NCBI GenBank assembly: GCA_905178155.1
Contig: CAJINV010000005.1
Location: 8,533,591-8,597,590, forward strand
Source of the DNA: Amoebophrya sp. A120
Taxonomy: Eukaryota > Sar > Dinophyceae > Syndiniales > Amoebophryaceae
Reading direction: 5' to 3'
Length of the DNA: 64,000 bases
Part shown: positions 20,776-33,500 of the stretch, piece after piece
Numbering within the stretch: position 1 is the first letter of the stretch
Layout of the letters: every line of letters starts with the position of its first letter
Program-made: the position numbers and the translations under genes
The notes under the pieces: model-generated
Told to the model about the DNA's origin: nothing
The model's input: the letters and a program-made list of their open reading frames with translations, nothing else
Databases searched by the model: none

Positions 20776-23181
20776 ATGAAGCGTTTTTCGGACTATCTGT
20801 GCCCTGCACGGCACTCACAAGATGACGTGTTTCTCCCCCAGTCCGAGTCTGAGGCTACTCCCCAGGAAGAGGCCGACTACAGGAAGAAGTGGGAGCAGAT
20901 GGTGCAGCGGGTCGAGCAGGATTTACGGAAAAAGTCCCCGTTTGAGCCGATCTCAAACGACTTCCGCTGCGTCGACACAGGGAAGTTATTCTCCACCGAC
21001 GTGATTGCCGAAATCGACAAGATGAACGCTGCGTCGGCTGCCCGCGACATCGCTCGCAAAAAGCAGATGTGCAGCGAAATCCACGCTTTTCACGGCAAGT
21101 ACAACGTCGGTTTTCTGGCTACTGCGATGGAAGCAGCAGGCGCGGAGGACCAAGAGTGCGTTGACGAGGTATTAGTACAGGGCGGCACATGCATAGGTGA
21201 CTGCATGGCGCCCAGTTGTTGGGGACCGCCTTCCTCCAGGAGGAAGCCGTGGTTCGTCACGACAGAACCTCCGTTCAACCTGGACCAGTACAAGACCGGG
21301 ACCCCGCCCCCCGACTGGCCAGAGGCGCACATAAGAGAGATTTTTGCGCAGACCCAGGAGGAAGTCAACGTCGAGCCCCTCCTCGGTCATCCACGGATCC
21401 GCCCCGGTATCACCTACCGACAGGCGAAGAAGGCGAAGTGGAAGCATGTCTGGAGGCGGTTTTGTGTTGAACAAAAAACGAAGATCCGCATGATCGACCC
21501 CGCCTGTGCATGCAACGCCCGCAGTGACCTGTCGAAGGGCGTCCCGATGGGGTCGGCGCAGGAGATCCTGGGGTCGTGTGCAGTCCTGAAGGACCCCAGC
21601 CTCCGCGACCAGAACTTCGTTTCCTTCACCAAGCGGATTGTGAAGAAAGGTCGCTCCCTCGAGAAGGAATACGAGGACGCCTTTGTGCAGTTCATCGAAG
21701 ATGGTACGCCAATCCCTTCGCACCTGAAGAAGCCTTCCAAGGAGTACCATGCAGCCGCTGACGCGAACGTCACTGCCGCCGGGGAACCAGATCCCAAGCG
21801 GCACAAGATGTTTCCGGCCACGTTGCTCCAGCTTCTCATGCTTGTGATAGATGTACATAAAGCTTACAATACGATTGCGGTGCGTCCGTCTCATCGGAAG
21901 TTCAATCGGTTTTGTGTGTACGATTTACAGCAGTCGAAGTACATGTTTTACGAGGCCCTCACCCTTATTTTCGGTAATGTACATTCAGTTGTGTGTTGGG
22001 TTCGTATTTCTATGGCCATAAAAGCTGTCATTGTGTTTTTTGTGCAGATTATGCTCAGCGTTTATGTAGACGACTTCGCCTCTCCTGTGCCCGAGTCTGT
22101 CGGTGAGAAGGCCAAAGAAGCTGTTTTACATGTTTTTCGGACACTTGTGTTTAGTGTGCATCCAAACAAAGTTAAACTTGCACCTATCACAGAGGTTTTA
22201 GGTCTGATTTTCGACCTCGCGGTCGAGGTGCCGGAGTTTTATGTTTCTGTCCAGCGCCAAGAGTCTATCTCCATCATCATCTCCAAGGCTATCGAGGCGT
22301 CGCACCTGGCAGGGGACGTTGCTGAGACATTACACGGAAAAGTAATGCTCTGCTTATCATCCTTGGTCGACAGACGTTACAGCCCGCTCCTCAAGCCCCT
22401 GGCACAGTACGTGCACCACCCCACCCAGCACGGGAAGCCACTGTCTCCCAAGCTGGTCCAGTGTTTGGAGAACGTGCGGACTATTCTCGCGGCTGGCATC
22501 CGCAAGCGAGCACAGTTCGAGGTCCCCACAGCGGACAATGTCATGTTGTACACGGACGCCTCGTACAGTCACGGCTCCGGTTGGCTTTCTGCGATTCTCG
22601 CGATCGGTACATCACTGTTTGCCAGAAGGATCCGGGTCGAGGAAGCGGACCTTCCCGACACCATCCCGAAGTCGCATCCGATTTCCTACCTGGAAGTCGT
22701 GGCGCCGGTGCTCGCGGTGAACGAGTTCAAGTCCAAGTTGCAAGAGAAGTCGCATTTTCGGCTCAGCGTCGACAACGACAGCGCTAAGTGCGCCCTGCTG
22801 AACCAGAACTCCCCTCTGCAGCACATGGCGACGCAGGCGCTGTTCTTCTGGTCGTTGTGCAGTACGTTCTGTCTGTCCCCGTGGGTCGACCGAGTCCCCA
22901 CCGGGTTCAATCCAGCAGATGTTCCGACGCGTTCGCGGTTTTTGTATTTCGTTGTGAACAACTTCCCAGGCGCGTTCCAAGAACTTTCCGCCTTCTCGGA
23001 AGAGACATCGAAGTTGTTGCATCCGGCTCTCCACATGTCAAGTCCAGATCTTTTCGGGGTGTTGCCAGGAGTAACTCTCGACCATTATTTTGACGCTAGT
23101 ACATGGTGCAAAAAGTCAGACAAGTTTTTGAAAGATGATGATGTTTCCATGGTAGATCACGTGTTAGAGTTGTCTCAGTAG
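20776..23181 (+). CDS. Reverse transcriptase-RNase H of the retroelement
   Basis: 801 aa from the ATG at 20776 (the frame is open further upstream without ATG). The N-terminal ~350 aa have no recognised domain and contain Cys pairs. RT motif A is VIDVHKAYNTIAV (near 21847) and motif C is VYVDDF (near 22063-22080). The RNase H region follows: YTDASYSHGSG (near 22552), SYLEVVAPVL (22684), a SVDNDSAK segment (22768) and the C-terminal NPADVPTR (22912). That supplies the expected D-E-D-D acidic set and the DIRS/Ngaro-type C-terminus. No methyltransferase domain or integrase follows. No frameshift or internal stop is visible. Confidence 0.82.
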   Translation: MKRFSDYLCPARHSQDDVFLPQSESEATPQEEADYRKKWEQMVQRVEQDLRKKSPFEPISNDFRCVDTGKLFSTDVIAEIDKMNAASAARDIARKKQMCSEIHAFHGKYNVGFLATAMEAAGAEDQECVDEVLVQGGTCIGDCMAPSCWGPPSSRRKPWFVTTEPPFNLDQYKTGTPPPDWPEAHIREIFAQTQEEVNVEPLLGHPRIRPGITYRQAKKAKWKHVWRRFCVEQKTKIRMIDPACACNARSDLSKGVPMGSAQEILGSCAVLKDPSLRDQNFVSFTKRIVKKGRSLEKEYEDAFVQFIEDGTPIPSHLKKPSKEYHAAADANVTAAGEPDPKRHKMFPATLLQLLMLVIDVHKAYNTIAVRPSHRKFNRFCVYDLQQSKYMFYEALTLIFGNVHSVVCWVRISMAIKAVIVFFVQIMLSVYVDDFASPVPESVGEKAKEAVLHVFRTLVFSVHPNKVKLAPITEVLGLIFDLAVEVPEFYVSVQRQESISIIISKAIEASHLAGDVAETLHGKVMLCLSSLVDRRYSPLLKPLAQYVHHPTQHGKPLSPKLVQCLENVRTILAAGIRKRAQFEVPTADNVMLYTDASYSHGSGWLSAILAIGTSLFARRIRVEEADLPDTIPKSHPISYLEVVAPVLAVNEFKSKLQEKSHFRLSVDNDSAKCALLNQNSPLQHMATQALFFWSLCSTFCLSPWVDRVPTGFNPADVPTRSRFLYFVVNNFPGAFQELSAFSEETSKLLHPALHMSSPDLFGVLPGVTLDHYFDASTWCKKSDKFLKDDDVSMVDHVLELSQ

Positions 23182-23489
23182 TTTCATACATTCTTTTTTC
23201 GCTCGATTATTCTGCCGCACGGCTGAGTGCCACATTCTTGTGCGTTGCGCTGTTCGACCTAGGCTATCGGTTCGCTCCGCGATACCATACATAGCCTTTG
23301 GATACATTCGGGTCTCCTGTGTATCGGTTGATGAGTTCTCGTCTTCCGAGCGCGCTTTATGCCCAGGAGCTGTCGGCACGAGTTCTCGTGCGACAAAATT
23401 CTCACCCGCAGCTTCATTCGTGAAGCTCTTTCCGCTCGGACTAAGGGTCACAGCGCATTTGCGAGTTTGAGATCGAGAGATCAGTAAAA

Positions 23490-23800
23490 GCAGTAATTTT
23501 TCATTTTTTCCGGGAAATTTGCAAGGGGGAAGGCTAGCCATTTTTCCAAAATTGGCCTAAGTTTTTTTTTCGTCTTACCCATCTGCGCCCGCTACCCACC
23601 CGTCCTCAGCCGTAAAAACAGTAATTTTTCATTTTTTCCGGGCAATTTGCAAGGGGAACGCTGGCCATTTTCCCAAAATTGGCCTAAGTTTTCTTTTCGT
23701 CTTGCCCACCTGCGCCCGCTACCCACCCGTCCTCAGCCGTAAAAACAGCAAGTTTTAATTTTTTCCGAGCAATTCGCTGGCAATTTTTCCGAAATCGGTT
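23490..23800 (+). repeat. ~128-bp minisatellite (family S), right block
   Basis: About two and a half units of the 14760-15616 array, resuming right after the element's GTAAAA with GCAGTAATTTTTCAT. This confirms insertion within a pre-existing array. Confidence 0.88.
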
Positions 23801-24540
23801 CTAATCGAGAACATCAGGAAAAAATAAAGAGCAGTGAAGATGACGAAGGCAAGCGCAAACCCAAGTTTGAAGCAGGAGCAGCTTGTTTTGACTGAGTCAC
23901 GACCTTTGCTAGACAAGTGTCGGATGAACAACTACGAAGAAGATCATTAAGTGCGTGTGCCTGTGATCCAAAATGGATTCGGTTTACCGATCATTGGTCT
24001 CTATAAATCTTCATCCAAATAAATCACAAGACGATCTGGATCTGAGGTGGATCTTGAAAATAAAAGTGATTTCAATTTCACGGTGCAACCGAATTGGAAG
24101 TTGGTACACATCAAGAAGATCACGTCTGAGTAAAATATCCTGATCCTCATCGAGAGTTCATGGGAAGTTAGTACAAAATATCACCAAATTGATTCCATCT
24201 GGCAACCCGAGCACGTCTTGGTCCTGTTGTAATGGATTGCAATCGACGTCGGACTCGGAGCAGCTACGTGTAAAACAAAAACGACACAGTGACAGTCTTA
24301 TTGTGACGGTACAGCAGGTAGCTACTTTTGACACGGTATTTTGATAGAATTACTTTCAAACTTAAACTTTCTTTTTCCCATGGATGCGAGCGCAATTATG
24401 ATTTAAGCCCAAAACTTGACAAATTTTCATTTTGAAAAGCGCTTGAACATTTATATTTATTTCAGGAACGAGCAGAAACAAAGCGGAGCAGCTACTTGTA
24501 GATACTTCTTCCCGAAAAGTGGATTTGCTCAACACAAACA
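23801..24540. other. Upstream region of the SGNH hydrolase gene
   Basis: AT-rich, no coding region supported. It presumably contains the promoter; no recognised element. Confidence 0.4.
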
Positions 24541-27500
24541 ATGATGCTTCAACTCCTGCTCTGGGCCCCCAGCATGGTGCTCATCGCGTTCTTCTTGTCC
24601 CTCGGCCACGACCTTGTGTATCCTGAGTAAAAGCGTCCCCACCCCAGAGTTGTCATGCAGATTTTCAGTCACAGGAAGATTTGTAATGCGCATCTCCACG
24701 AGAGCAATTTTCAATTGTGTTTTGGACTTTCTAATGCCCTAAACAGGATGAGTAGATGGATTTGCGTTGCGGCTGTACTTGCTAAAAAACTGCACTTTAC
24801 AATACAGAGACGAACTTGTCACGCTTGATTCCCAAAACTTCTCGACTTGTGTTGCGAGATCCCCATCTTGACTCTGGGGTGGGGACGTTTTTGCTCAGGA
24901 TATTGTGGCGGGTATAATCACGACGGCGGGAGTTCTTGTCCTAGTTGCAGTCTTCAAGAACCAGGCGCGGTTCGTTTCTAGTACGGAAGTAGAGGACATT
25001 TTTCGGCAAACGTGGTGCGGAGACGGAAAACGTGGTGAAGGAGAAGGAAACGGTGGTGGAAAAAATAACGGTAGCATATGGATTGCAAAAATGTCTGGGT
25101 CTGGAAACCTGTGATGCAAGGAAGGGAAGAGCGAGCACTCTGTGATGCGCTGCCCAGCATGACAAGTTTTTCCGTGGTTCTGAGTTGCGTACTCCGCATA
25201 AGAAGCCGCGTTTTTGTATGACAGAGAAGAGGACCTCTTCGCGGGCACGCAATACAGAGTTTAGAGTCATGCCAGACTAGCATGACAAGTCTCAGAATCT
25301 TCCAGACCCAGACACTTTTGCATTTGATATAGCAGCGGAATAAACGGTAGCAGCGGAAACGGTGGTGGACACGCTAGCGGCGGAAATAACGGTGGCGGTG
25401 AAGACTGTGGTGGCGGTGAAGACTGTGGCGGCGGAAACGGTTTCACCCCCACGCCGATCAATGCTGACAGGTACTATGAGGGCAACGAGCGCACAAACGG
25501 GCGAACCGTCAGACAGATCGTTGCGAACCTGCGTGGCGTTATGATGGGTGCAAACCCAAACGCTGCAAAAGTAGATGAGCGAGGGCATCGACAAAGTCAA
25601 AGCGGCCTGCCGGCTTGTAGCATTGTGTACCTTGCGGGCGACTCTTGGATGGATGTCTCGCACTATCTACGTGGAAACAGACGAAAGGAAGCACGGCAAC
25701 CTGCCAAATACCTACGACAAGTTTATGCCGTACCTGAAGCCAGACGTGCTGTATTATCTCTCGAAATTATTCCACGACAGCACCACGACCACCGACAGTA
25801 GAGATGTTGACAAGAACAGCTCGTCCACCTCGTCCTGGCACTACACCCAATGCGTGATGGCTGCGCAAGCGGGCTCAATCTTGCGAGGCCGCACGGTGCC
25901 CGGCGGTCCAAACGTGCTCGCAAACGACGTCGCGATTCGGGACACCGTATCAAATGTAAAAATGTCTGGGTCTGGAAGATTAGAACTTGTCATGCTAAAT
26001 CTGAATGATGCAAAAATCAAAATCTGTGTTGCGTGAGTGCCAAAAGCTGGCCGCTTTTGACCAAGGTGAGAGGGAGTTTCTCATGCAGGAAAGGCATGAT
26101 AGAGACCTCAAAGAATCTGTCATGCTGGGTCTCGCATTCCAGACCTCACGCGTCATGGAAAACCTGCATCACAAATCTTGCACTCTTCCAGACCCAGACA
26201 CTTTTGCATTTGATACACCGTGACGGAGCACGACCGCATCGTGGTGCACGTCTCGGGGAATGACATGAACAGCATTTTTAAGCAAGTTTTGCGCGGCAAG
26301 GGTTGCGTAGCGATCGTCAAATATCCTGTGTAAAAACGTCCCCACCCCATAGTCAAGTTGGTAAATCTGCAACACAAATCTCCAAGTTTTGGGAGTTTTG
26401 CATGACAAGTTTCCATCTGTAGCGTCGTGCTGTTTAGCAAGGGCAGCCGCATGAGAAAGCCAGCCTCTCATTCTGTTTACAGCATTACAAAGTCCAAAAC
26501 ACGATTGGAAATGCCTCTCATGCAGATCCATATTACAAATGTTCCTGTCAATGCACATTTGCATGACAACTCTGGGGTGGGGATGTTTTTACCCAGGATA
26601 TCAAAGGAATTGTGACTGGGTCTTTGAAGCAAGAAACGATCGAGGCACTTAGAATCCTGTGGCAGGAAAATTTTCCGAGATACCTGAAATTTTTGACCGA
26701 GAACAAAAAGCCGAGGGAGATCATCGTGCTCTCACAACCCATCACGCGCCCTGGCTACGTGAAGCGCCTCGTCTCCCGCAAGGTTCCCGGAGGCCGAAAC
26801 ATACCGTCATTTCTCCTGTCGGGCTTGTTTTGGGCTGTGAATCAGTTCTTCAGCGGCTTGCACCTCGACGGCTTTCCGGTGTTGCGGGATACAGTGAACG
26901 AAATTCAGAATGGAAACCCCGAACTGCAAGGGATTCGAATCTATCCACTGCAAAAGTTACTAGCACCGCGCTGCTCGTACTGTAGCCTGTCGCCAAGACA
27001 CCTAGACAGCCATATGTCGAGGGCCTTTTCCGGCCAGTGTCTTTGATTTCGGTCTTTGGGAAAGTATTTGAGATTCTTCTGGATAGGAGACTCAACATTT
27101 TTTTGGAAGGTCATTCCTGGGACGGCCCAAAAGTGCTTCCAAAATTGAGCGAGCCTGTGCTGCCGATTAACTCGGTGGCCTACAGGCTAGCTTTCTTCAA
27201 AGAGATGAGCGCGGCGAAGATTCTCAGCCACCTGTTCACCAGCCACAAGACACCAAGCGGAGAAAGCATCAAGAAAAAATGGTTACTGTTGAATGACAAT
27301 GAGGCAGGGTTCGATGTAGTTAGGCATTTGACAACGATAGAAATAATGAAGGAACTGAAGGTGCCGGAAGACATCACTTTTGCAACACTGGACTGGATGC
27401 ATGGAAGAAAATTGAAGATAAAAACAGGAAAAAACACATGGAATCTTTCTCCTGGCATGCCCCAAGGCTCGCCGTATAGTGGTGGAGTCTTTAACGTGCA

Positions 27501-30500
27501 TAATATGCGGATGTTGCAGATTATGAGTATAGAGAATGCGCCACCATATGGCGAACAAAATCAGTATAGTGATGATAATTCACAACAGGGCGTCGGGGAG
27601 AAGGAGGAGGCGGATAATGTGAAGAAGAAGCTGGTGGAGACTGGGAGGAAGTTTTACATTTTTTTCGAAGAAAGCAAAGCAGTAGCAATTTACTTCGAGG
27701 AGGGTAAGAACCAAAAAACGGTAGAGGAGGGCCACGCGGGGAGGAGCCTGGGCTTTTTCTTCGACGGCACCTGGACCATGGATAGTCATTTTGCGGAAAC
27801 GATGCAGAAGGGGAGAGTTGAAATATCTACGGTGTCCTCGATACGGAATTTGAAATTCTCGAAGCGGGTGGATATTTTTAGAGCCCTGGTATACTCTGCT
27901 TTTAGTTCTAATTCTGTGCCCCAGTATAAATATTTTCGTCAAAATAACTGCCAAAAAATATCAGTTGAGGTGGCAAAGGGCCTGAAGACTATCGCATACC
28001 TACCGGCGCACTGTCCGAGTGCAGTCTTGTACCACGCCGCGGGGATGCCGGACATCCAGAGCGAGATTATCGCGAACTCAATGCTGATTTTTTGGAAAGG
28101 AGTAGCTGTAGGCTCCTGGGAGAGGGGGAACAAGGAGGAATTACTCAAAAAGTATCCGAACATTTTTAGCAAACAAGAAACAGTACAGCACTACTTTGAG
28201 TTCCACCACCACGCGCCCTACATTGACTTGATGCAGATCGCGGCCTACAAGTTCTTTGCCCTCTTTCAGGCAGTACAGGTCAATCACAAGCTGAGGATAG
28301 GGCGGGTTTTCTGGAAAGGAGTAAATCTGGAAGTGAAGGACATGGACAGGATAGGTGAGGAGTACGGGTTTGGACCACTATCAGCTCTGCAGGGTGAGAA
28401 GCTTGACCATGCTAGGAGGACGATTGCGAAGGAGCAGGACGCGATGTGTAGGACTTTGATGCGGAACTTTCGAACGGTAATAGTATCAGCAGTCGACGGA
28501 ACTGTGAACAAAGGCATAAATCTCGGGGCGGGGTCCGGGTTATCGTGGTGGCGGGGCGGCAAGATGCAAGACGATAAATGGATACCGGGTAAAGGTGAGG
28601 CTCTACCTAAGCCTATTGTCACAAGTTTTTGCTATATCTTTTCACCACTGCAGGTGCTACTGAAGGTAGATTCATTTGATAGTGAAAGTAGAGGCGCTAT
28701 TCACCATCTGAAGAAACTCATCCAGGCTATCAGGTGCGAACTATACCCGCAGGGGGAGATACGGGAAGAAATGGTAACTGATTTTTATTTTCTCCAAGAC
28801 TCCAACTCAGTTGTACAGGCACTCGACGCTTATGGCGATCGCTCGAACCCGGCGGCGCACAAGATTGCTAGGATGCTGGAGGACCTTCGCGACTTGGTGA
28901 ACGGCAGTGAATTTTCCCCGCCAGAGAACGAAGCGCGGTTTCACTGGTATTGGACACCAGCACACAGCGGTGGCGTACTAAATGACCACGCGGACCGCCT
29001 ATCGGAAGTAGCAATGGAAGCATGGAACGCGGGGAGGAGGATAAATAGTGATGGAGGGATCAGTAATCACTACAGCAAGCTCCTAACAGTGCCGATCATG
29101 CGTCGACTTGTTCTGGACAGGATATTAGGGGATCTTCTAGATAGAAATAAAACAGTGTCCGAAGATTTTAAGAATCGGCGGAAGCTGCTGGGGCCGTTTC
29201 GACCAGCAACAGGAATACTCCCATCCAGAGAGGCTGAGATTGTGTATTTCTGGATCTTCTTGGGGATTGCACCCCCCCGGCAGTTGGGTTGTGGTGAAAT
29301 GTTTTACGAGGAGCAAGTGTTTAGACAAAAGTGTTTGAAGTGTGAAAAAGTTACTGACTGCTGTGTGGATCACGTTTTGTTTCATTGTCAGGAACTGAAA
29401 GAGCAGCGAAAGGCTATTTTTGGCCACGACTTCCTACCATCTACGCTGGGGCGGGAATACATTAAAAAACCAAAGTTGGTTCTTAGTTATGTAGTGGCGG
29501 CGAAGTTGGTCAATTCCTTCTACTGCGAACAAATCGAGAAACAGCTGCGGAGCAACAAGGTGGCGGAGAATTGGGACAAGCCGGAAAAACACAAAAACAA
29601 GATGCGGAATGTAGCGCCGAAGACTGAGACGCAGCAGGATTTTTTGAACAACACGCACCCCTTTCGCCTCATGCGGGATCGAGAAAGGCGGAACGTATTG
29701 CACTGGGGACCGACATCGACGTGCGTGGGCGTCAAAACCGAAACAAGTGAGGATGTGTCAGTTTTGGACTGGGTGTCTTTTACGTCGTAAGAGCGAGACT
29801 TGACAAGCAGAAGGCTGGACCTGCACTACACAACAGGGCCAGAACATGATGAAGAAGTAGAATCAATTTGCGATGGTGAGGCGGTGAAGCGAAATGGGAG
29901 CCACTGCGTGCAGTTCTTGACCGCTATTTGGAGGAGGCGAGGTGAAGAAGATGAGTACAGCTTCGTGCGAGAAGTGTATGCAGTGGCGCTACAGCTTTGA
30001 CTGAAGTATCTTTAGTACAAGAAAAGAAAACAAACTACTACGAGAGCTCTGTCTTTTTTTTGAGATGCTTTTGACATTTATCGCAGCTATCTTTTTTTAG
30101 AGAAAAGCTCAGGCAGATTGCAGCAGGGCAAGATCGTTCGAGTGGGGGCGCTAGGTGGACCGGGACACCGGAACCTGCTCGGGTAAATGATCAAAGAGTG
30201 CTTATGTAAATAGCCTGAGCTTGGTATTCTAGAAAGATAGCGAGTAGTGACACTGAAGAGGAAAATTGGAAATATAGGCGCGTAAAATCCATGAAAGCGA
30301 GTTGACTGCCACGGACCAAGGATCATCGCGGAGGTGTTCGTCAGCAGACGTGACGATCTAAAGATGAAAGCCAGTAGAATGCTTTCTGCTATTGAAATTC
30401 TCTGAGCTGAGATGGGTCTTTTTTTCGGCACCTGGCTCCGTCTTTCCGTATCTTATTGCTACTGTTGTGCATTATCTGCTGCTGTATGAGATCTGCCGTC

Positions 30501-33500
30501 ACTTATGACTAGTGTTTTAGTGTGGCCTCTTTCTTCTCCACTGTTGAAAGATAGACTTGGTCATGAGTATCGCAGTGATTTTGTAGTGATGAGGTGAATC
30601 TCAATGGATGTCAGGAAAGGCAAATAAGTAACTTTAGAGAAAGCAAATAGCAAAAAGCATGTCCGGGGAAGAACAACGGGCAAGGCAGCAGCTGCAAGCG
30701 GTGGAAGGGACTACTACATGGACGATCACACTCCTGCCGAAACCAGATGACCAGCGAAATCCAGCCGACTATCACACTAGACCAGTGGCACCACGACCAC
30801 AACTACCACAGCGAGCGTTGCGTCCGCTCCTGCAAATGGATCGGGACGTGCCCAACGTGGCGGGAATTCCGATGGGGGTGCCGTTCAATGCGATTGCGGC
30901 GCTACTACTAGGACATGAAGAAGAAGATCAGGAACAGAATGGGGGTGGAGGAGGCCTAGATCATGTTGAAGCTGCAGTGCAAGAAGCAGATGAACGCGCA
31001 CTACCAGCTTCGAAATTATACATGAGAATCAGGACGCAAAAGAGGAGCAGGCGACTAGCATAACATGAACCACTACCATGAGGAGACGACGAAGGAACAA
31101 AGTGCAGCTCTAAGAATACATGTGTTCGACTTTTTCGCAAGTCTGCCTCTAACATAGAATGTGCATATATACAACCATAATCATGAATAGATGGATTGAT
31201 AGAATTCGACCTCAAAATAATAGATGATTTGTTTCTTCTTTTCTTTCCTTTTGTGCCCGATATATTGTCTTGCTCGGATGGTTTTCTCCTCTCATGTACC
31301 TTTGCCTCCTATCTCATTGCTTCTTGTTGCATACATCTTTTGTTCCTAGGATCTTTATTTTCTCCTCACTTCCTTGTTCCCCTTTCCTCCTTCTGACGGG
31401 CTCTTGTGTGCGAGTGCGTGCCATTCCCTGCTGATTCCTGTGTGCTGCTTTTGTCTCTCTGGTCTTCCTGTTTTCTTGCCCCCTCTCTAGCTTTCTTTTA
31501 GCTTCTTCCCTTATTGTATTGGCCTATCTCTGTCTTGCGCCTGAATGAATTCATCTATTAATATTCTTGTTAGATGATGCAGAGTCTGGGTCTCAGATAT
31601 GGAAAGAAGAGAAGATTAGACTCTTGATAAAAAGATAAAGATAAAATATCCACCAGACACAGAAGTAGAGGCAGATAATAAAAGAGAAAAAGTCCTTGTT
31701 TTTGAACGCGATGCATAAAAGTGCTGATGACGAATGCGAGTGGATAGATGGGAATCTCTGAGCTGGTGGTAAGAAAGCAGAGTCGGGTAGAGGTACACAG
31801 CTATTTTTATATATTTTTTTTTTACTTCAGATAATTTAAACGTAAGTAAGTAGGCTGCGTTACACATTCATCAAGTATTTAAGCCTGCGAGGAGAAGAAG
31901 AGAAGAAGGAGGACAAGTAAGAAAAGAGGCGAAAGGTGCGAATGGGTCTGCGACATTCCTGCTATAGTGTTGCCGCACCATAGAAGGATAAAAGTCAGGC
32001 TCAGGGAGCTACCAAGGCGTGCGGAGCAGGACTATCAATTATGAGTGATCATCTATCATGCATATTGAAGGGCTGGACGGGACAGGTATGGACGTGGAAG
32101 CGCTCTGCGCCTGACCACGTCACACATAGCAACAGAGATCAAACGGGCGCCGCGATTCGAAATTGTGCCGATGTTGCTATCTGGGACCGACATGCAGACG
32201 CATCGTAAAATCGGGAGAAAATATATAGCGACCAGTTTTAAGAAAAGGAAAAGACGCGCAACTTGGGACAGCACACTTTTGCGCATTTATTTCTCATCGA
32301 GTCCAGCAGAAAGAGCCAAGGGCACTACCACCACTCCGAAGCGGCCGACCCAGGGTGGTTAGTGTCGACCAGACCGACGGCGGTATTTTCTGCTAGGTGT
32401 GGGATCTAAATTTTCAAAAGAGGAAGGGAAGTATGTCAAATAGAATTTACATGAATATTAGTGCCTTGAGTACTAGCGCGTTTGAAAAGCCTTCATAAGT
32501 TCTACACACCAAATACCAAACGGAAAAATCGACCACAGCCAAATTTTCAAAATTTTTTCCGGCCGGATCGACCCGCGGACCCGGGGACTACGGTTTGCGG
32601 GGATGAGTACGGTGCAGATAGGCGATTGAAAATCTGCGCTGGGCTGCGGCGCGCGACGCCTACTGTTGGCGTTGCACCAGGCCCCTCGTCGATTTCTATG
32701 CCGAGCTGCCCGAAGCGGCCCCAGTTTCATCCCGGGCATGTAGCTACGGTGCCCAAACAAACGGCACCAATGCCACGGCCCCCATAGAATTCGGGGTAAC
32801 AATTTAGCAGCGGACGCGCAATCCATAGCGCTTAGCTGGCTAGCCACTTGGCGCGCCAATGGCCAAGCCGCCCCCGATGACTGGCGGAGGCACTTTTCTG
32901 ATAGGCTTTGGGACTTGCATGTCGTGCCGCGTCCTGTATATTTTTATCCAGGTCTGGCGTCGTTATAGCCTGGCCGGCGGTTGAACGGACCGGCGTGAAC
33001 TGAGGGAAGTGTCGGCGTGGTGAAGAAAGCCGGGCGGCACTTCGAGCTTCGCAAGGAAGTTCCTACAAGATATCTCTGGGGGCGCCTTAAGGGGGTGCCC
33101 TATCGAGGTGGCTGGAGGGGGTGCCCTTCGCTGCTGTGGCCGATTTCCCCCGATGGACCATACCATCGGCGGAAGGGCTCCGGGGGAAATCGGCCACAGC
33201 AACGAAGTCCACCCCGTTCGGCAGTGCCCTTCAGCGCGGTGGCCGATTTCCCCCGATACGGGCTCTTGAACATCAGAAAGCCATAGGAACCGCCCGCGAG
33301 GGCGCTCCGGAAGCGAGCACTCTCCCTGCTCCCTGGCGCCGGTCACCATGCCAGAAACGCCCCAGACAGTGCATTTTCCCGTCGCTTCTCTGGCCGCATC
33401 CCTGCGCGCCAGTTCCTGTCGAAGGTGCAGCTGCCGGCCCTGCGGTGCTGGCCCACTATAGCTGCGATAGGTGGCCCGCCTGGCCAGCAGAGGCCTTCGC

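Larger units (their letters stand above)
16037..23489 (+). mobile_element. DIRS-superfamily-like retroelement with tyrosine recombinase
   Basis: 7453 bp with three + strand ORFs: tyrosine recombinase, a Gag-like Pro/Ala-rich protein, then RT-RNase H. The satellite target shows GTAAAA at the left junction (15611), the internal junction (16031) and the right junction (23484), with no other target duplication. This is what recombinase-mediated insertion at a GTAAAA core predicts. No long terminal repeats and no DDE integrase are present. All three reading frames look intact, so the copy may be recent or active. The gene order (recombinase first) is unusual for Ngaro, DIRS1 or PAT elements. Confidence 0.75.

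Noticed and set aside
16037-23489. LTR retrotransposon
   Set aside because: No long terminal repeats bounding the coding region, no DDE integrase or protease motif; a tyrosine recombinase and GTAAAA junctions are present instead.
26612-27046. SGNH gene ending at the stop at 27046
   Set aside because: This extends exon 5 into the left introner end and LINE sequence. The block V exon at 34368 continues the true frame.
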